DNA from: UBA8401 sp041665525
GTDB taxonomy: Bacteria > Bacteroidota > Ignavibacteria > UBA10030 > UBA8401
Direction of reading: 5' to 3'
DNA: 64,000 bases
Assembly: GCA_041665525.1 (NCBI GenBank)
Contig: JBAYIS010000016.1
Coordinates: 5,679 to 69,678, forward strand
Below are positions 49,602 to 59,439 of the stretch, piece by piece; the stretch's first letter is position 1, and each line of letters opens with the position of its first letter. The notes under the pieces are model-generated. The model worked only from the letters and a program-made list of their open reading frames with translations, made no database searches and was not told where the DNA came from. The translations under genes were made by a program, and so were the position numbers.

Positions 49602-52600
49602 TTACTGATCGTAGCGGTTCAGTTCGATGATGAATGTGCTCCCTTTTGGCGGTTCGCTTTCGACGAAGATTTTTCCTTTATGAGCTTCAATGATTTCTTT
49701 CACGATTGCCAATCCGAGACCCGTGGCGATCTCACCGCCGGTCGGTTTTGCGGACAGAACTGTGAACTTTTTGAAGAGTTGCAGTTTATCCTGATCGGAA
49801 ATGCCCGGCCCTTGATCGTTCACCGAAAACCGGACATTTCCATTGTTCCGTACTACATTCACCAGGATTAATGCTCCCCGGGGAGAATATTTGATGGCAT
49901 TATTCACCAAATTCTCCATCGCTTCCTGCAGTTTTGAAGAATCGGCCAGCACCATGCAGTGGTCATGGCCGTCTACGGAATATTTCAACAACTGTTCTTT
50001 CCGCTGTGCTTGGATTTGATATCCGTCCACCACCAATCCAGCAATATCCGCCATATTGATCGGCTCCAGTTTAAATTGGAATTTCCCGGTTTCGATCGCT
50101 GTAATGTTCAGGATTTCCGAGATCAACGTGACGATCCTCTTGGAATTCTGTTCCACCAGGTCCAGATAACCGCGGAAATGCTTGTCCACCTCAAACGTTT
50201 TGATCTCCTGCGCAATGCTGTTGATGGTGATGAGCGGTGTTTTCAGATCGTGCGCCACAAAACTGAGCAGCTGCGATTTTGCATTGTTTGCTTCGGTAAG
50301 ATTCCGCGTCCGTTCCTCCACCAGTCGTTCCAATTCCTGCTGTCGCGCCTGAATGGTACGGATGCGCCAACGGTAGGTGCTGTACGTGATCAAGATCAGA
50401 ATTATGAACATCGAGAAATAGAAAGTTTTTGTTTCATAGAGGTGTGCCTGCACCACGAACGGGAAGGTCGCCCCTTCCATATTCCACACACCATCGCTGT
50501 TTGCAGCTATCACACGGAAGGTGTACTCACCCGGCGGCAAATAGGAATAGTATGCCGCACGCCGGAATTTGATATCGTCCCATTCTTTATCATAACCTTC
50601 CAGCATCACTTTGAAACGGACTTTCTTCGGGCCGTCGAAACTCAATCCTGTAAAGCGAAACTCGTACCGCTGTTTTCCAGGAGGAATCACTGCGGCAACA
50701 GTTTTGTCGATGTATTCATTATCGATGATCAAGTCTTCTACGACCACCAGCGGCGGCTGCGTGTTAATGGCGATGTTCTTTGGATCGACCATGGTCACGC
50801 CGCGCGAGGTCGGGAACCAGAGATGCCCGTCGGAAGTCTTCCAACCGGCGGGAGAAGTTCCGCCATTGCATTCGGACGCACTCATGCCATTCTCTTTCCC
50901 ATAGGCGGTGAACACAATGTGATCAGACTTTCCGATCATGACGTCGATAAACTGTTTTTGGTCTACCTGATAGATTCCCTTATTGCACGAAAACCACATC
51001 CGGTTGAAGTTGTCTTCCAGAATCTGGAATACGACATCATCAAACATTCCGTTCTTCATGGTAAAACGATGGAATGTTTTCCGGTCGAAGATACACAATC
51101 CCTCACCAAGTGTGCCTATCCAGATGTTGTTGGCCGAATCGACATAAAGGGAATGGATGAAATTTGCCGGCAGTCCCTGTTTTGTCGTATACCGCTGGAT
51201 TACAGAATCATTGCGGAGAATCAGCAATCCGTCTCCATCCGTACCGATGATAATATCGCCGTTGTGATCACCGGCGATAACGTTGATGAATTGATTGGTC
51301 ACTCCGCGGTCATTGCCTATCTGTATTTTCTTCCCATTATCAACCTTAAAGAGCCCATGGCCCGTCGTTCCGATCCATAACACACCGGAACGATCGACAT
51401 AACTGCAGTTGATCGGCTGATCGTCGAACTTCAGTTCCGTTGGTAACGGGACGATTTTTTCATCCACAATCTTATTCAATCCGTTGATTGTTCCAACCCA
51501 CACAGCACCTTTCTGATCCTGTGTGATGGACCAGACTAAACCGTGAGAGAGACCATCTTTTTTATCATAGACTTTTTTGATTTGTTTCCCCTGATCGAAC
51601 AATACCAATCCCTCATCTGTGCCAACCCAGATATTCTTTTTCTGGTCTTCAAAAACCGTCCATGTATTATTGTGCGGCATTCCTTCTTTCACGGAATAGG
51701 AAGTAAAAATTCCATCCTTCAGTACATTCAGTCCGCCGCCGTCTGTTCCAATCCAGAGATTCCCTTCGCGATCCACAAAGACATTGTTCACCAATCGTTC
51801 GGAGAGACCCTCCTTTTCGGTGAAGGTCGAGATCACTCCTTTATAGTATCGTGTCAGCCCTCTATTGCCGGCGATCCACATGTTTCCCTGCTGATCGGTG
51901 ATGATCTGATATACCCCGGCTCCCGGTAGTCCCTCTTTAGTGGTTATATGTGTCAGTTCAATCAAGCGGTTGTTTTCCAGTTTGATTTTTTGCATCCCGT
52001 TTCTGCCGCCGATCCACATTTCACCAGAGTGGGCCGCATGAAGAGCGTAGTTTTCCTTTGCCGCCAGTCCATCCTCCATTGTGAACGATTGTACTGTACC
52101 GTTGTCGATTACAGAAACACCGCCATCCAATGCGATCCAGGCTCTGTCGTTCATATCCACCGCCACTTCCCAGGCGTTGTTGGTCAGTAGTCCGTTCTGT
52201 GTTGAATAATGGGAGACCGACTGCGAATCAATTTTGACAACGCCGCTGTCCCGGGTACAGACCCAGACAGCGCCGTGATAATCCGTAAAAACATGTTGCA
52301 GCTGTGTGCCATTAAGCTGCGGAATGTCCGTGATATGTTTGAAGACGCCGTTGGCATAGGTGACAAGACCGTCGCTAAGCGTTGCGACCCAGAGAGTCCC
52401 TTTTTTATCGACGGTAATGGCAACGATGTGATTGTTCTTGATCTGCGGAGTATTGTTCTTGTCGAACACAGTGAATTGTACACCGTCGAATCGGACCAGA
52501 CCTTCTTGTGTGCCCATCCATAAGAATCCATCTTTCGTTTGCTGGATGGAATTGACGGAGTTCTGCGGCAATCCGTTATCAGACTGCCAGACTTCGTGTG

Positions 52601-52718
52601 TGTATTGTGTGATCGCCTTTTTCGGGTCCGGGCCTTTGAACTTCAACGACTGGCTGAAACCAAACGAACAGACGATGAGGATGAAAAGAAGAGCGGCAAT
52701 GAACAAGCGGTTTTTCAT
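49602..52718 (-). CDS. Orphan hybrid-type sensor kinase with periplasmic propeller domains
   Basis: A 1038-residue sensor. A signal/anchor helix (LFIAALLFILIVCSFGFSQ) leads to about 14 repeats of the two-component-propeller kind (NSIQQTKDGFLWMGTQEGLVRFD-like, WIGTDGGGL, WVGTDEGLV), then a Y_Y_Y domain (GYDKEWDDIKFRRAAYYSYLPPGEYTF), one membrane helix near 780, and a kinase core: H-box FVAHDLKTPL (His near 825), N-box NLVNNAIKYS, G1 DQGPGISD and G2 GLGLAIVKEI. It ends there: no receiver and no AraC output domain, unlike full HTCS proteins, so it must pass its phosphate to a separate partner. Ligand unknown, probably a glycan or other extracellular signal. Confidence 0.9.
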   Translation of the reverse strand: MKNRLFIAALLFILIVCSFGFSQSLKFKGPDPKKAITQYTHEVWQSDNGLPQNSVNSIQQTKDGFLWMGTQEGLVRFDGVQFTVFDKNNTPQIKNNHIVAITVDKKGTLWVATLSDGLVTYANGVFKHITDIPQLNGTQLQHVFTDYHGAVWVCTRDSGVVKIDSQSVSHYSTQNGLLTNNAWEVAVDMNDRAWIALDGGVSVIDNGTVQSFTMEDGLAAKENYALHAAHSGEMWIGGRNGMQKIKLENNRLIELTHITTKEGLPGAGVYQIITDQQGNMWIAGNRGLTRYYKGVISTFTEKEGLSERLVNNVFVDREGNLWIGTDGGGLNVLKDGIFTSYSVKEGMPHNNTWTVFEDQKKNIWVGTDEGLVLFDQGKQIKKVYDKKDGLSHGLVWSITQDQKGAVWVGTINGLNKIVDEKIVPLPTELKFDDQPINCSYVDRSGVLWIGTTGHGLFKVDNGKKIQIGNDRGVTNQFINVIAGDHNGDIIIGTDGDGLLILRNDSVIQRYTTKQGLPANFIHSLYVDSANNIWIGTLGEGLCIFDRKTFHRFTMKNGMFDDVVFQILEDNFNRMWFSCNKGIYQVDQKQFIDVMIGKSDHIVFTAYGKENGMSASECNGGTSPAGWKTSDGHLWFPTSRGVTMVDPKNIAINTQPPLVVVEDLIIDNEYIDKTVAAVIPPGKQRYEFRFTGLSFDGPKKVRFKVMLEGYDKEWDDIKFRRAAYYSYLPPGEYTFRVIAANSDGVWNMEGATFPFVVQAHLYETKTFYFSMFIILILITYSTYRWRIRTIQARQQELERLVEERTRNLTEANNAKSQLLSFVAHDLKTPLITINSIAQEIKTFEVDKHFRGYLDLVEQNSKRIVTLISEILNITAIETGKFQFKLEPINMADIAGLVVDGYQIQAQRKEQLLKYSVDGHDHCMVLADSSKLQEAMENLVNNAIKYSPRGALILVNVVRNNGNVRFSVNDQGPGISDQDKLQLFKKFTVLSAKPTGGEIATGLGLAIVKEIIEAHKGKIFVESEPPKGSTFIIELNRYDQ

Positions 52719-53115
52719 ATGGGGGAATGTACTATGAAAGGATGCTTTTCACAACTTAAAAGATTCTTTCTCCGTTGTTACCGATCCTTCGCATCCGAAC
52801 AGAATTGGATAGTGAATATTCCAACAACCGCCGAAAACTGTTTTGGTCGAAGAAACCTTCGCAGGGAGCCTAATTGACTCTCAATCACACGATGATCGAT
52901 TGCTCACCTTTCTGCGTCACTTTTTTCAACTGTTTTTTTCGCGCTATCTGAGAAAAAATCTTCCATGATACTTCAGTAACCACGAGCATTCTATTATCTT
53001 TGGATCATAAACAAAAGAAACAATATTTTTTCGTCACATCTGAATTCTGCACAATGCCGAATCCAGTAAGTGCGAACAGGACTTTTTCAATAGGATAAAC
53101 AATTCAATGTATATT
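52719..53115. other. Intergenic, 397 bases, no gene seen
   Basis: Short open frames here have no ribosome site or motif. No terminator-like hairpin was seen for the LytT-type gene. It presumably holds the promoter of the propeller sensor kinase. Confidence 0.4.
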
Positions 53116-53865
53116 TCATTTTCCTATCCACACTTTAAACGCAGAACTGTTCTCCTGGCTGACAACAACTTCTTCGTTTACCGGCGGAAGAAGGTCGATC
53201 AGCACTTTCCCTTTTTCAAAAGGACGAAAACGAGCCACCGCATTGATATTAGCAAGGTATTTTCTGTTGATCCGGAAGAACTGTGTGCTGTCTGTACTGC
53301 GTTCGATATCCGCAAGCGGTTTGTCGATGATATACCGTATTCCTTGTATGTCGATCAGAAAGGTGATCTTGTGTTCGGAATAGAAATAAGCAATCTGTTC
53401 CATGCGAAGGGCGATGAAATCTGTTCCTTTCTTGACCACCAGCCGATCGGTGATCGGTGTGCGGCGTTGTAACTGGTCATTCATCGTCGAAACATTGCCA
53501 CCGAAATGCTGCCGGAGCGTCAGATACTTATTCAAGGAATGAAAGAGTTTTGCTTTGTTGACAGGTTTCAAAAGATAATCGATACTGTTAAAAGCAAAAG
53601 CCTTTAGCAAATATTCATCGTACGCTGTTGTGAAAATGATTGGAGCGGCAATAGGGTGTTTTTTAAATATCTCCAGTGATAGTCCGTCGTTCAACTGGAT
53701 ATCCGCCAGGATGCAATCAGGAGCGGCGTGGCAAGAGAACCAGTCCACCGATTCTTTCACGCTTTGCAGCGTTGCGGCAATGCGAATGCTCGCATCGAAC
53801 TCCCGGACCATGGCGGCCAGTCGTTCGGCCGCGGGGCGTTCATCCTCAATAATAAGAATCGTCAT
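53116..53865 (-). CDS. LytTR-family response regulator
   Basis: A 249-residue regulator. The N-terminal receiver has the acidic pocket EDE (residues 7-9), phosphoacceptor Asp in ILADIQLNDG (near 55) and the conserved Thr/Lys in TTAYDEYLLKAFAFNSIDYLLKPV. The C-terminal LytTR DNA-binding domain runs from about 145 (DRLVVKKGTDFIALRMEQIAYFYSEHK) with the FFRINRKYLANINAV motif. Partner of the sensor kinase encoded upstream, with which it overlaps by four bases. Confidence 0.95.
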   Translation of the reverse strand: MTILIIEDERPAAERLAAMVREFDASIRIAATLQSVKESVDWFSCHAAPDCILADIQLNDGLSLEIFKKHPIAAPIIFTTAYDEYLLKAFAFNSIDYLLKPVNKAKLFHSLNKYLTLRQHFGGNVSTMNDQLQRRTPITDRLVVKKGTDFIALRMEQIAYFYSEHKITFLIDIQGIRYIIDKPLADIERSTDSTQFFRINRKYLANINAVARFRPFEKGKVLIDLLPPVNEEVVVSQENSSAFKVWIGK

Positions 53866-54953
53866 GATGTTTTTAGCAAAGGAAGTGTTACGGTAAACAA
53901 CTCTCCGTCATTCCGCTGCGTTAATTCCTCTTCCGTGATGAGTTTGTACCGATCATTCAAATTCTTTAATCCGATTCGGGAGGAACGTTCATGGACACTT
54001 TTCGGGCGGAGAGCATTCGACACCGTTATCGAATCGTTCGAAATCGTTATAGAGATCTCCATCGGCTGTCGTTCTGAAAATTCGTTATGTTTGATCGCAT
54101 TCTCCAGAAGGATCTGCAGTGATATCGGGGGGATGAGATAATCATCACTCTGTCCGGATGAAGAGATTGTGAGAGACACTGCGCCGCCAAACCGGATTTT
54201 CAATAATGAAAAATATTTTTCGGCGAACTCCAGTTCTTCGCTGAGCAGAACGAGATTCCTTTCCTTGTTATAGAGGATGTACCGGTACACTTCCGCCAGG
54301 TTATCGTTGAATAATTTAGCCTTTGCTGCATCATTCTCGATCAGATACGACAGGGTGTTCAGGGAGTTAAACATGAAATGCGGATCGATCTGGTTCTTCA
54401 GAGCTTCCAATTCCGCTTCAAGCTTTGCCTTCTCCAGCCGCTCGCTTTTGGATTTGTCCGTTCCCCAGGATTTGATCAGGAAAACGGTTTCGTAAGTGTG
54501 GGTAATGAATACCACGCACACTACACACAGTGCCGTTGCTTTATAAATCACATCCCAGTCTGTTGCGCTGTGTCGGACAAACACGTACCACATGGTCATC
54601 AATCCAACAGCAATGGGAATTGTGTAGAAAATATTGGAAACAACAAGAGCGAATACTTTGTACACCGGTTGACTGAGCCACGAAAATCGCACCCGAAGGC
54701 GAAAGAGCAGATACCGGTTTCCCTGCCAGATAGCGAATGCGATAAAGGTAAAATATAAATATGCAGATACGAGTTGCAGCGGGGTGAACATCGAATTGTC
54801 GATCATTCCTGTAACGTTGGGAATGACGAATCCAAAGAACGGAATAAGCACGATACGAATTGTGGTATCGTTCAATTCAAGATCAATGGATTCATTATTC
54901 AAACGCGCTCCCGCAGAATTTGTAGAGTTTAACAGAAAATAATTTGAAGACAT
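53862..54953 (-). CDS. LytS-type membrane sensor histidine kinase
   Basis: A kinase of about 363 residues. Five or six membrane helices fill the first 190 residues (IVLIPFFGFVIPNV, VSAYLYFTFIAFAIW, VFALVVSNIFYTIPIAVGL, CVVCVVFITHTYETVFL). The His_kinase (LytS) domain follows: NQIDPHFMFNSLNTLSYLI carries the phosphoacceptor His, then the N-box ISLQILLENAIKHNEFSE and the G-box RIGLKNLNDRYKL. ATG 54953 is preferred to a GTG at 54992. Co-translated with the LytTR regulator, so together they form a complete two-component system; its signal is unknown. Confidence 0.92.
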   Translation of the reverse strand: MSSNYFLLNSTNSAGARLNNESIDLELNDTTIRIVLIPFFGFVIPNVTGMIDNSMFTPLQLVSAYLYFTFIAFAIWQGNRYLLFRLRVRFSWLSQPVYKVFALVVSNIFYTIPIAVGLMTMWYVFVRHSATDWDVIYKATALCVVCVVFITHTYETVFLIKSWGTDKSKSERLEKAKLEAELEALKNQIDPHFMFNSLNTLSYLIENDAAKAKLFNDNLAEVYRYILYNKERNLVLLSEELEFAEKYFSLLKIRFGGAVSLTISSSGQSDDYLIPPISLQILLENAIKHNEFSERQPMEISITISNDSITVSNALRPKSVHERSSRIGLKNLNDRYKLITEEELTQRNDGELFTVTLPLLKTS

Positions 54954-55334
54954 CTTGCAATCCGTAAACCTTCCGAAAGATGGTCTTCGCACTATCGGGT
55001 GTATCGAAATTCACCACAAGACTCAATTTAATCCCGGGCCGCTGGATTTAAAGACCGCAAAAAATGGCGCCTCATGAAATATAAGAAACCTCATTTTCTA
55101 TCATAGATAAATTTTCCGCGATTGTCTGCGGGCAATTATACACTAACCTGCAAACAATTTCAATGTAAAAAACATTGTTCGTTCGGTTTCAGTAACGATT
55201 TTTCCCGTTTCAGTCGTTCCGTGCTTGACTGTTGCGCCGGTGTGCAATAGATTGCCACAGAATGTATCAACATTCATAAGCCGATCACACGGCGTGACGG
55301 CTGAATACAGACCAACATATAAAGGAGCAGCATT
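54954..55334. other. Intergenic, 381 bases, no gene seen
   Basis: AT-rich in the middle (55070-55180). Open frames here lack ribosome sites. It holds divergent promoters for the sensor kinase and the DUF1761 gene, not resolved further. Confidence 0.4.
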
Positions 55335-55754
55335 ATGGATATGGGAGCAGCATTCGCACAATTAAACTGGCTTGCCGTCTTTTGCGCGGCATTGTCGTCA
55401 TTCATGCTCGGTGGAATATGGTATTCACCGTTGATGTTCGGCAACGCATGGATGAAAGTTGCCGGCATGACAGAAGAATCGGTGAAACAGGGGAATCCCG
55501 GAAAGATCTATGGAGGTGCATTCATTCTGGCATTCATCGCGGCGGTGAATCTGGCGCTGTTCCTTGCTGATCCCAAAGTCGATATTGCGTTTGGTATAGC
55601 GGCCGGTGCCGCAACAGGAATCGGGTGGGTTGCCCCGGCATTTGGTGTAGTGTATCTTTTTGAACATCGTCCGACTTTGCACTGGTTTATCAACGGTGCA
55701 TATTGGGTCGTGGCATTCATCATTATGGGTGCAATTCTCGGTGCGTGGAGATAA
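55335..55754 (+). CDS. DUF1761 membrane protein
   Basis: A 139-residue protein with four membrane segments. The family-typical N-terminus (LNWLAVFCAALSSFMLGGIWYSPLMFGNAWM) and the GKIYGGAFILAFIAAVNLALFL stretch identify DUF1761. Function is unknown; relatives are small inner-membrane proteins. AAAGGAGCAGC precedes the ATG. It stands alone. Confidence 0.85.
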   Translation: MDMGAAFAQLNWLAVFCAALSSFMLGGIWYSPLMFGNAWMKVAGMTEESVKQGNPGKIYGGAFILAFIAAVNLALFLADPKVDIAFGIAAGAATGIGWVAPAFGVVYLFEHRPTLHWFINGAYWVVAFIIMGAILGAWR

Positions 55755-55773
55755 GCAGCTGCCTTTTTTTTCC

Positions 55774-55814
55774 GAAGAGTGTGCGACCGGCGTGGCGTAA
55801 TCCGCACACTCTTC
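55774..55814. other. 12-bp hairpin in the gap after the DUF1761 gene
   Basis: GAAGAGTGTGCG (55774-55785) pairs perfectly with CGCACACTCTTC (55803-55814) over a 17-base loop. The T-run lies before, not after, the stem on the plus strand. It may still end the DUF1761 transcript. The rest of the gap to 56110 holds no gene. Confidence 0.5.
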
Positions 55815-56110
55815 AATCGGCACTTTCCGGAGTATCTATAAAGGGTGGCACCGCTGATCACCGGACGGCAATTTTTTCGCGGCAGAACGTTCCGATCCCG
55901 GAAATATATAATACTCCATCTATTTGATAGATAAGCATGGCAACATCCTTCAACAATTGACCAATAAATTCAATTATGAACAGGTGCCGGTATTTGTACG
56001 GATCCCGCAATAGATTGAGTTTACAATTGTCCTGAATCATCTTCGCCTGACTTGTATTTCCAACCCATATTGGCGTAATTAGGTCCGATCAATCACAAGG
56101 TCCTAACCGT

Positions 56111-58567
56111 ATGAAAATATTTCTCGCTGTTTTCTCCATTGCAATACTGTTGACATCCATATCCGCCCAACCGAGAACCATGAAAGCAGTTCGCACGCCG
56201 ATCCCGCCGGTAATTGATGGTTTTGGAAACGATGATGCGTGGAAGAATGCCGCAGCTCAGTCGGATTTCATTCAGCGCGATCCAATAGAAGGTGTTCCCG
56301 AATCGGAAAGAACCGAATTCAAGATACTGTTTGATGACAATAATATTTATATCTATGCAATGATGTACGACGCGCATCCGGATAGCATCGTTACACGCCT
56401 GGCGCGGCGCGACGATCTAGCCGAATCCGATCATCTCGGTATCGGGTTCGACAGTTATTATGACCGGCAAACATCTTTCCTTTTTGCCGTTCTAGCGTCG
56501 GGAACGAAGATCGACATTTTGAAATACAACGACGGTCAGGAGACCGATTATTCCTGGGATCCTGTCTGGGAAAGTGAAACGGCAATATTGCCGGATGGCT
56601 GGAGTGCAGAAATGAAAATCCCGCTGTCGCAGCTGCGGTTCACCACCGGAAATGATACGTGGGGAGTTAATGTTGTCCGCAAGATCAGCAGGAAGCAGGA
56701 GGAATCCTATTGGCAGCTGATGTCCAAGAACGATCAAGGAGATGCTTCATTGTTCGGAACAATGACCGGAATGGCGGACATTAACATGCCGCCGTTGTTG
56801 GAGGTCCTTCCGTACGGTGTTGGTTCATCGGAACATTATCCGCAGACGAAGGAACGCGTAAAGATAGAAAAGCTCCGACCTGATGTAGGTGTGGATATTA
56901 AATACGGTGTTTCGTCCAACTTTACACTTGATGCAACCATCAATCCGGACTTTGCGCAAGTGGAGGCGGATCCCGCAGTGCTGAATTTGACGACGTTCGA
57001 AACGTTCTATCCGGAGAAGCGCCCATTCTTTATTGAAGGGACGCAAATACTGCGCTTCGTTACGTTCGGAGGAGATTTCGGTCCGGGACTCTTTTATTCC
57101 CGGAGGATCGGCAGACCGATCGGAGTCCGGCTTCCGGGTGACGGTATGATCATCACTGAAGAACCGCGCACCGCTACGATTCTCGGAGCGGCAAAATTTT
57201 CCGGCAAAACAGAAGGCGGCACCTCTATCGGCGTATTGACAGGATTGACCGAAGAGGAGGAATTTTCATACCGTGATACGATCGGCGCAGTCAGAACCCG
57301 GCGGGCCGAACCGAGCGCTGTCTATAACCTATTTCGTGTGAAGCAGGATTTTTGGGGTAACTCCAATGTTGGCGCTATCGTCACAGAAACATCGCGGGAA
57401 GGAAACGTCCCGGCGTTCACGGCGGGGACGGATTGGGATGTGAAGTTTGACAGCAGCACATACCGATTGAATGGATTCTTTGCCGTATCACATGGAGCGA
57501 AGTACATCGATAAATTTCACCGGATCCGGACGCAGCCGTTTATGCAGCAGGGATCCGCGGGAAAAATCAATTTTTCAAAGATCAGCGGAGAGTGGACATA
57601 CGGCGTGAGTTCTGATTACACATCAAAGAAATATTTCATCAACGATCTCGGTTTCTTCTTCTCGCCGAATGATTACGGCGTTGTTGTGTTCGGTGGGTAC
57701 CGCAATTTTACTCCGGGAGAATATTTTCGATCATACAATTTCAGCGGCAACGTCCATCTGCGATGGAATTTTGACCGGTTGACACAAGCCCGGGAAATCA
57801 GCACAAGTGCCTACGCACAACTGCTAAATTATTGGTCATTGAGCGGCGGCATGTCGTATTCATTCAGCGTGCAGGATCCGTATGAACCTCGCGGATACGG
57901 TGTTTTTCAAGCACCTTCCAGTTTCTTCATCCGCGGCGAGATTGAAAGCGACAACCGAAAAGCTGTGATCGTAAATGCCGAAGAGAATTACCGCAGGTAT
58001 GATAACGGAGGATGGATCTCAAACACCGAAGCAGCGATGGTTCTCCGGCCGACCACTTCAATGGAATATGAGATATCCTTCGCATACGGAATTGAACGCG
58101 ATCTTGACCGGTTTGCAACGGCTGTTGTGGATACCCTTGTGTCGTTTGCCTCGGTCGATCCGACAGCGGTCTACGGAAAACGGGATGTGGATGGGATGGA
58201 TATAACGCTTCGCAGTTCGATTCTTTTCACACACGAGCTTTCCCTGCAAATCTATAACCAATTATTCTGGGCAAAAGGAAGTTACGATACCAGTCGGTAT
58301 GCATTGTTAAATCCGGCAAGGGGATTGACGCCGTATGCGTATACTGCGAACAGGGACTTCAATCAAACTTCGCTGAACACGAACGTTGTTCTCCGATGGG
58401 AATACCGCGAGGGAAGCACCTTCTATCTCGTCTGGTCGCATAGCCGATCGTTCTTCCAGAACGGCGGATATGATACTGGTTTCGGCACAAATCTCGACAA
58501 TACGTTCCTGCATTCGTCGCCGGATAATGTCTACGTGGTGAAACTCAGCTATTGGATGAGTTTATAA
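56111..58567 (+). CDS. DUF5916 protein with N-terminal CBM9-like domain, outer-membrane type
   Basis: An 818-residue exported protein. The signal peptide is KIFLAVFSIAILLTSISAQ. Residues about 20-215 form a carbohydrate-binding-family-9-like domain (PPVIDGFGNDDAWKNA, LFDDNNIYIYAMMYD, AEMKIPLSQLRF). From about 230 on follows the DUF5916 part with NPDFAQVEADPAVLNLTTFETFYPEKRPFFIEG, the family's hallmark, and many amphipathic strands ending in VVKLSYWMSL. It is likely a surface barrel with a periplasmic domain; substrate unknown. Confidence 0.9.
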   Translation: MKIFLAVFSIAILLTSISAQPRTMKAVRTPIPPVIDGFGNDDAWKNAAAQSDFIQRDPIEGVPESERTEFKILFDDNNIYIYAMMYDAHPDSIVTRLARRDDLAESDHLGIGFDSYYDRQTSFLFAVLASGTKIDILKYNDGQETDYSWDPVWESETAILPDGWSAEMKIPLSQLRFTTGNDTWGVNVVRKISRKQEESYWQLMSKNDQGDASLFGTMTGMADINMPPLLEVLPYGVGSSEHYPQTKERVKIEKLRPDVGVDIKYGVSSNFTLDATINPDFAQVEADPAVLNLTTFETFYPEKRPFFIEGTQILRFVTFGGDFGPGLFYSRRIGRPIGVRLPGDGMIITEEPRTATILGAAKFSGKTEGGTSIGVLTGLTEEEEFSYRDTIGAVRTRRAEPSAVYNLFRVKQDFWGNSNVGAIVTETSREGNVPAFTAGTDWDVKFDSSTYRLNGFFAVSHGAKYIDKFHRIRTQPFMQQGSAGKINFSKISGEWTYGVSSDYTSKKYFINDLGFFFSPNDYGVVVFGGYRNFTPGEYFRSYNFSGNVHLRWNFDRLTQAREISTSAYAQLLNYWSLSGGMSYSFSVQDPYEPRGYGVFQAPSSFFIRGEIESDNRKAVIVNAEENYRRYDNGGWISNTEAAMVLRPTTSMEYEISFAYGIERDLDRFATAVVDTLVSFASVDPTAVYGKRDVDGMDITLRSSILFTHELSLQIYNQLFWAKGSYDTSRYALLNPARGLTPYAYTANRDFNQTSLNTNVVLRWEYREGSTFYLVWSHSRSFFQNGGYDTGFGTNLDNTFLHSSPDNVYVVKLSYWMSL

Positions 58568-58612
58568 CGAAGTTGATGGATGCAATAAAAGAAGTGCAGC
58601 AGAAATATTGTG

Positions 58613-59425
58613 TTATCGACCCACAGATACGCGACGTACTACACCGAGTTTTTTTCCCAGGAACAGTTCTCCAACCGATGTGAATTTCTCCGGGGCATCG
58701 CTCACAAAGAACTGCACGTTCGGTTTTTCTTTGCTGTTGTTCCGCAAATTGTGTTCGTCCAGCATAGCAGCAACTGTCTCCGCGGTCACCTCTCCGGAAT
58801 CGATAAGCGATACCATTCCTTTGGTCACCTTGGTGATCACTTTCTTTAACAGCGGATAGTGAGTGCAGCCGAGAATGAGTGTATCTATCTTCTCTGTCGT
58901 AAGCGGGAAGAGATACTCGTTTGCGATCAGTTCTGTCGCCTTCAGATCCAGCCAGCCTTCTTCTACCAGTGGAACGAACAGCGGACAGGCCTTGCCGTAC
59001 ACCTGAACCCCTTGCTGCAGTCGTTTAAGCTCATCCGTGTATGCATTACTGTTGATCGTGGCGCTCGTACCAATGACGCCGATTCGTTTATTTCTGGTCA
59101 TATTTACCGCTGCCTGTGATCCGGGAATGATCACGCCGGTGACGGGAAGCTTCGCTTTTTTCTGCACCACATCCATTGCAACGGCGGAAACCGTGTTGCA
59201 CGCAACAACGATCATCTTCACATTCTTGGAGAGAAGGAATTCCGTATCATCCAGCGTATACTCGCGGACCACTTGTGGTGATTTCGATCCGTACGGCACG
59301 CGCGCCGTATCTCCGAAATAGACGATATTCTCGTTGGGGAGTTTTTGAAGCAATGCACGGACGACGGTCAGACCGCCGATACCGGAATCGAAGACGCCGA
59401 TCGGTTTTTGGTTGTTCGAAGCCAT
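58613..59425 (-). CDS. murI: Glutamate racemase
   Basis: A 270-residue cytosolic enzyme that makes D-glutamate for peptidoglycan. The two catalytic cysteines are in VVACNTVSA (near 78) and LGCTHYPLL (near 188); GVFDSGIGGLTVVRAL at the N-terminus and YFGDTARVPYG complete the substrate site. It starts 14 bases after the glnD stop and is likely co-transcribed. No separate promoter was seen. Confidence 0.97.
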   Translation of the reverse strand: MASNNQKPIGVFDSGIGGLTVVRALLQKLPNENIVYFGDTARVPYGSKSPQVVREYTLDDTEFLLSKNVKMIVVACNTVSAVAMDVVQKKAKLPVTGVIIPGSQAAVNMTRNKRIGVIGTSATINSNAYTDELKRLQQGVQVYGKACPLFVPLVEEGWLDLKATELIANEYLFPLTTEKIDTLILGCTHYPLLKKVITKVTKGMVSLIDSGEVTAETVAAMLDEHNLRNNSKEKPNVQFFVSDAPEKFTSVGELFLGKKLGVVRRVSVGR

Positions 59426-59439
59426 AGTGTGTGGTGCGG

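Noticed and set aside
49959..51380. 473-codon open frame antisense to the propeller sensor kinase
   Set aside because: It is the mirror of repetitive propeller coding sequence; composition (rich in His, Arg, Phe) is that of an antisense shadow.
55841..55856. AAAGGGTGGCACCGC matches the T-box antiterminator consensus
   Set aside because: No complementary CCCTTT partner follows, no Stem I specifier structure is visible, and the downstream gene (DUF5916) is not amino-acid related. Probably chance.
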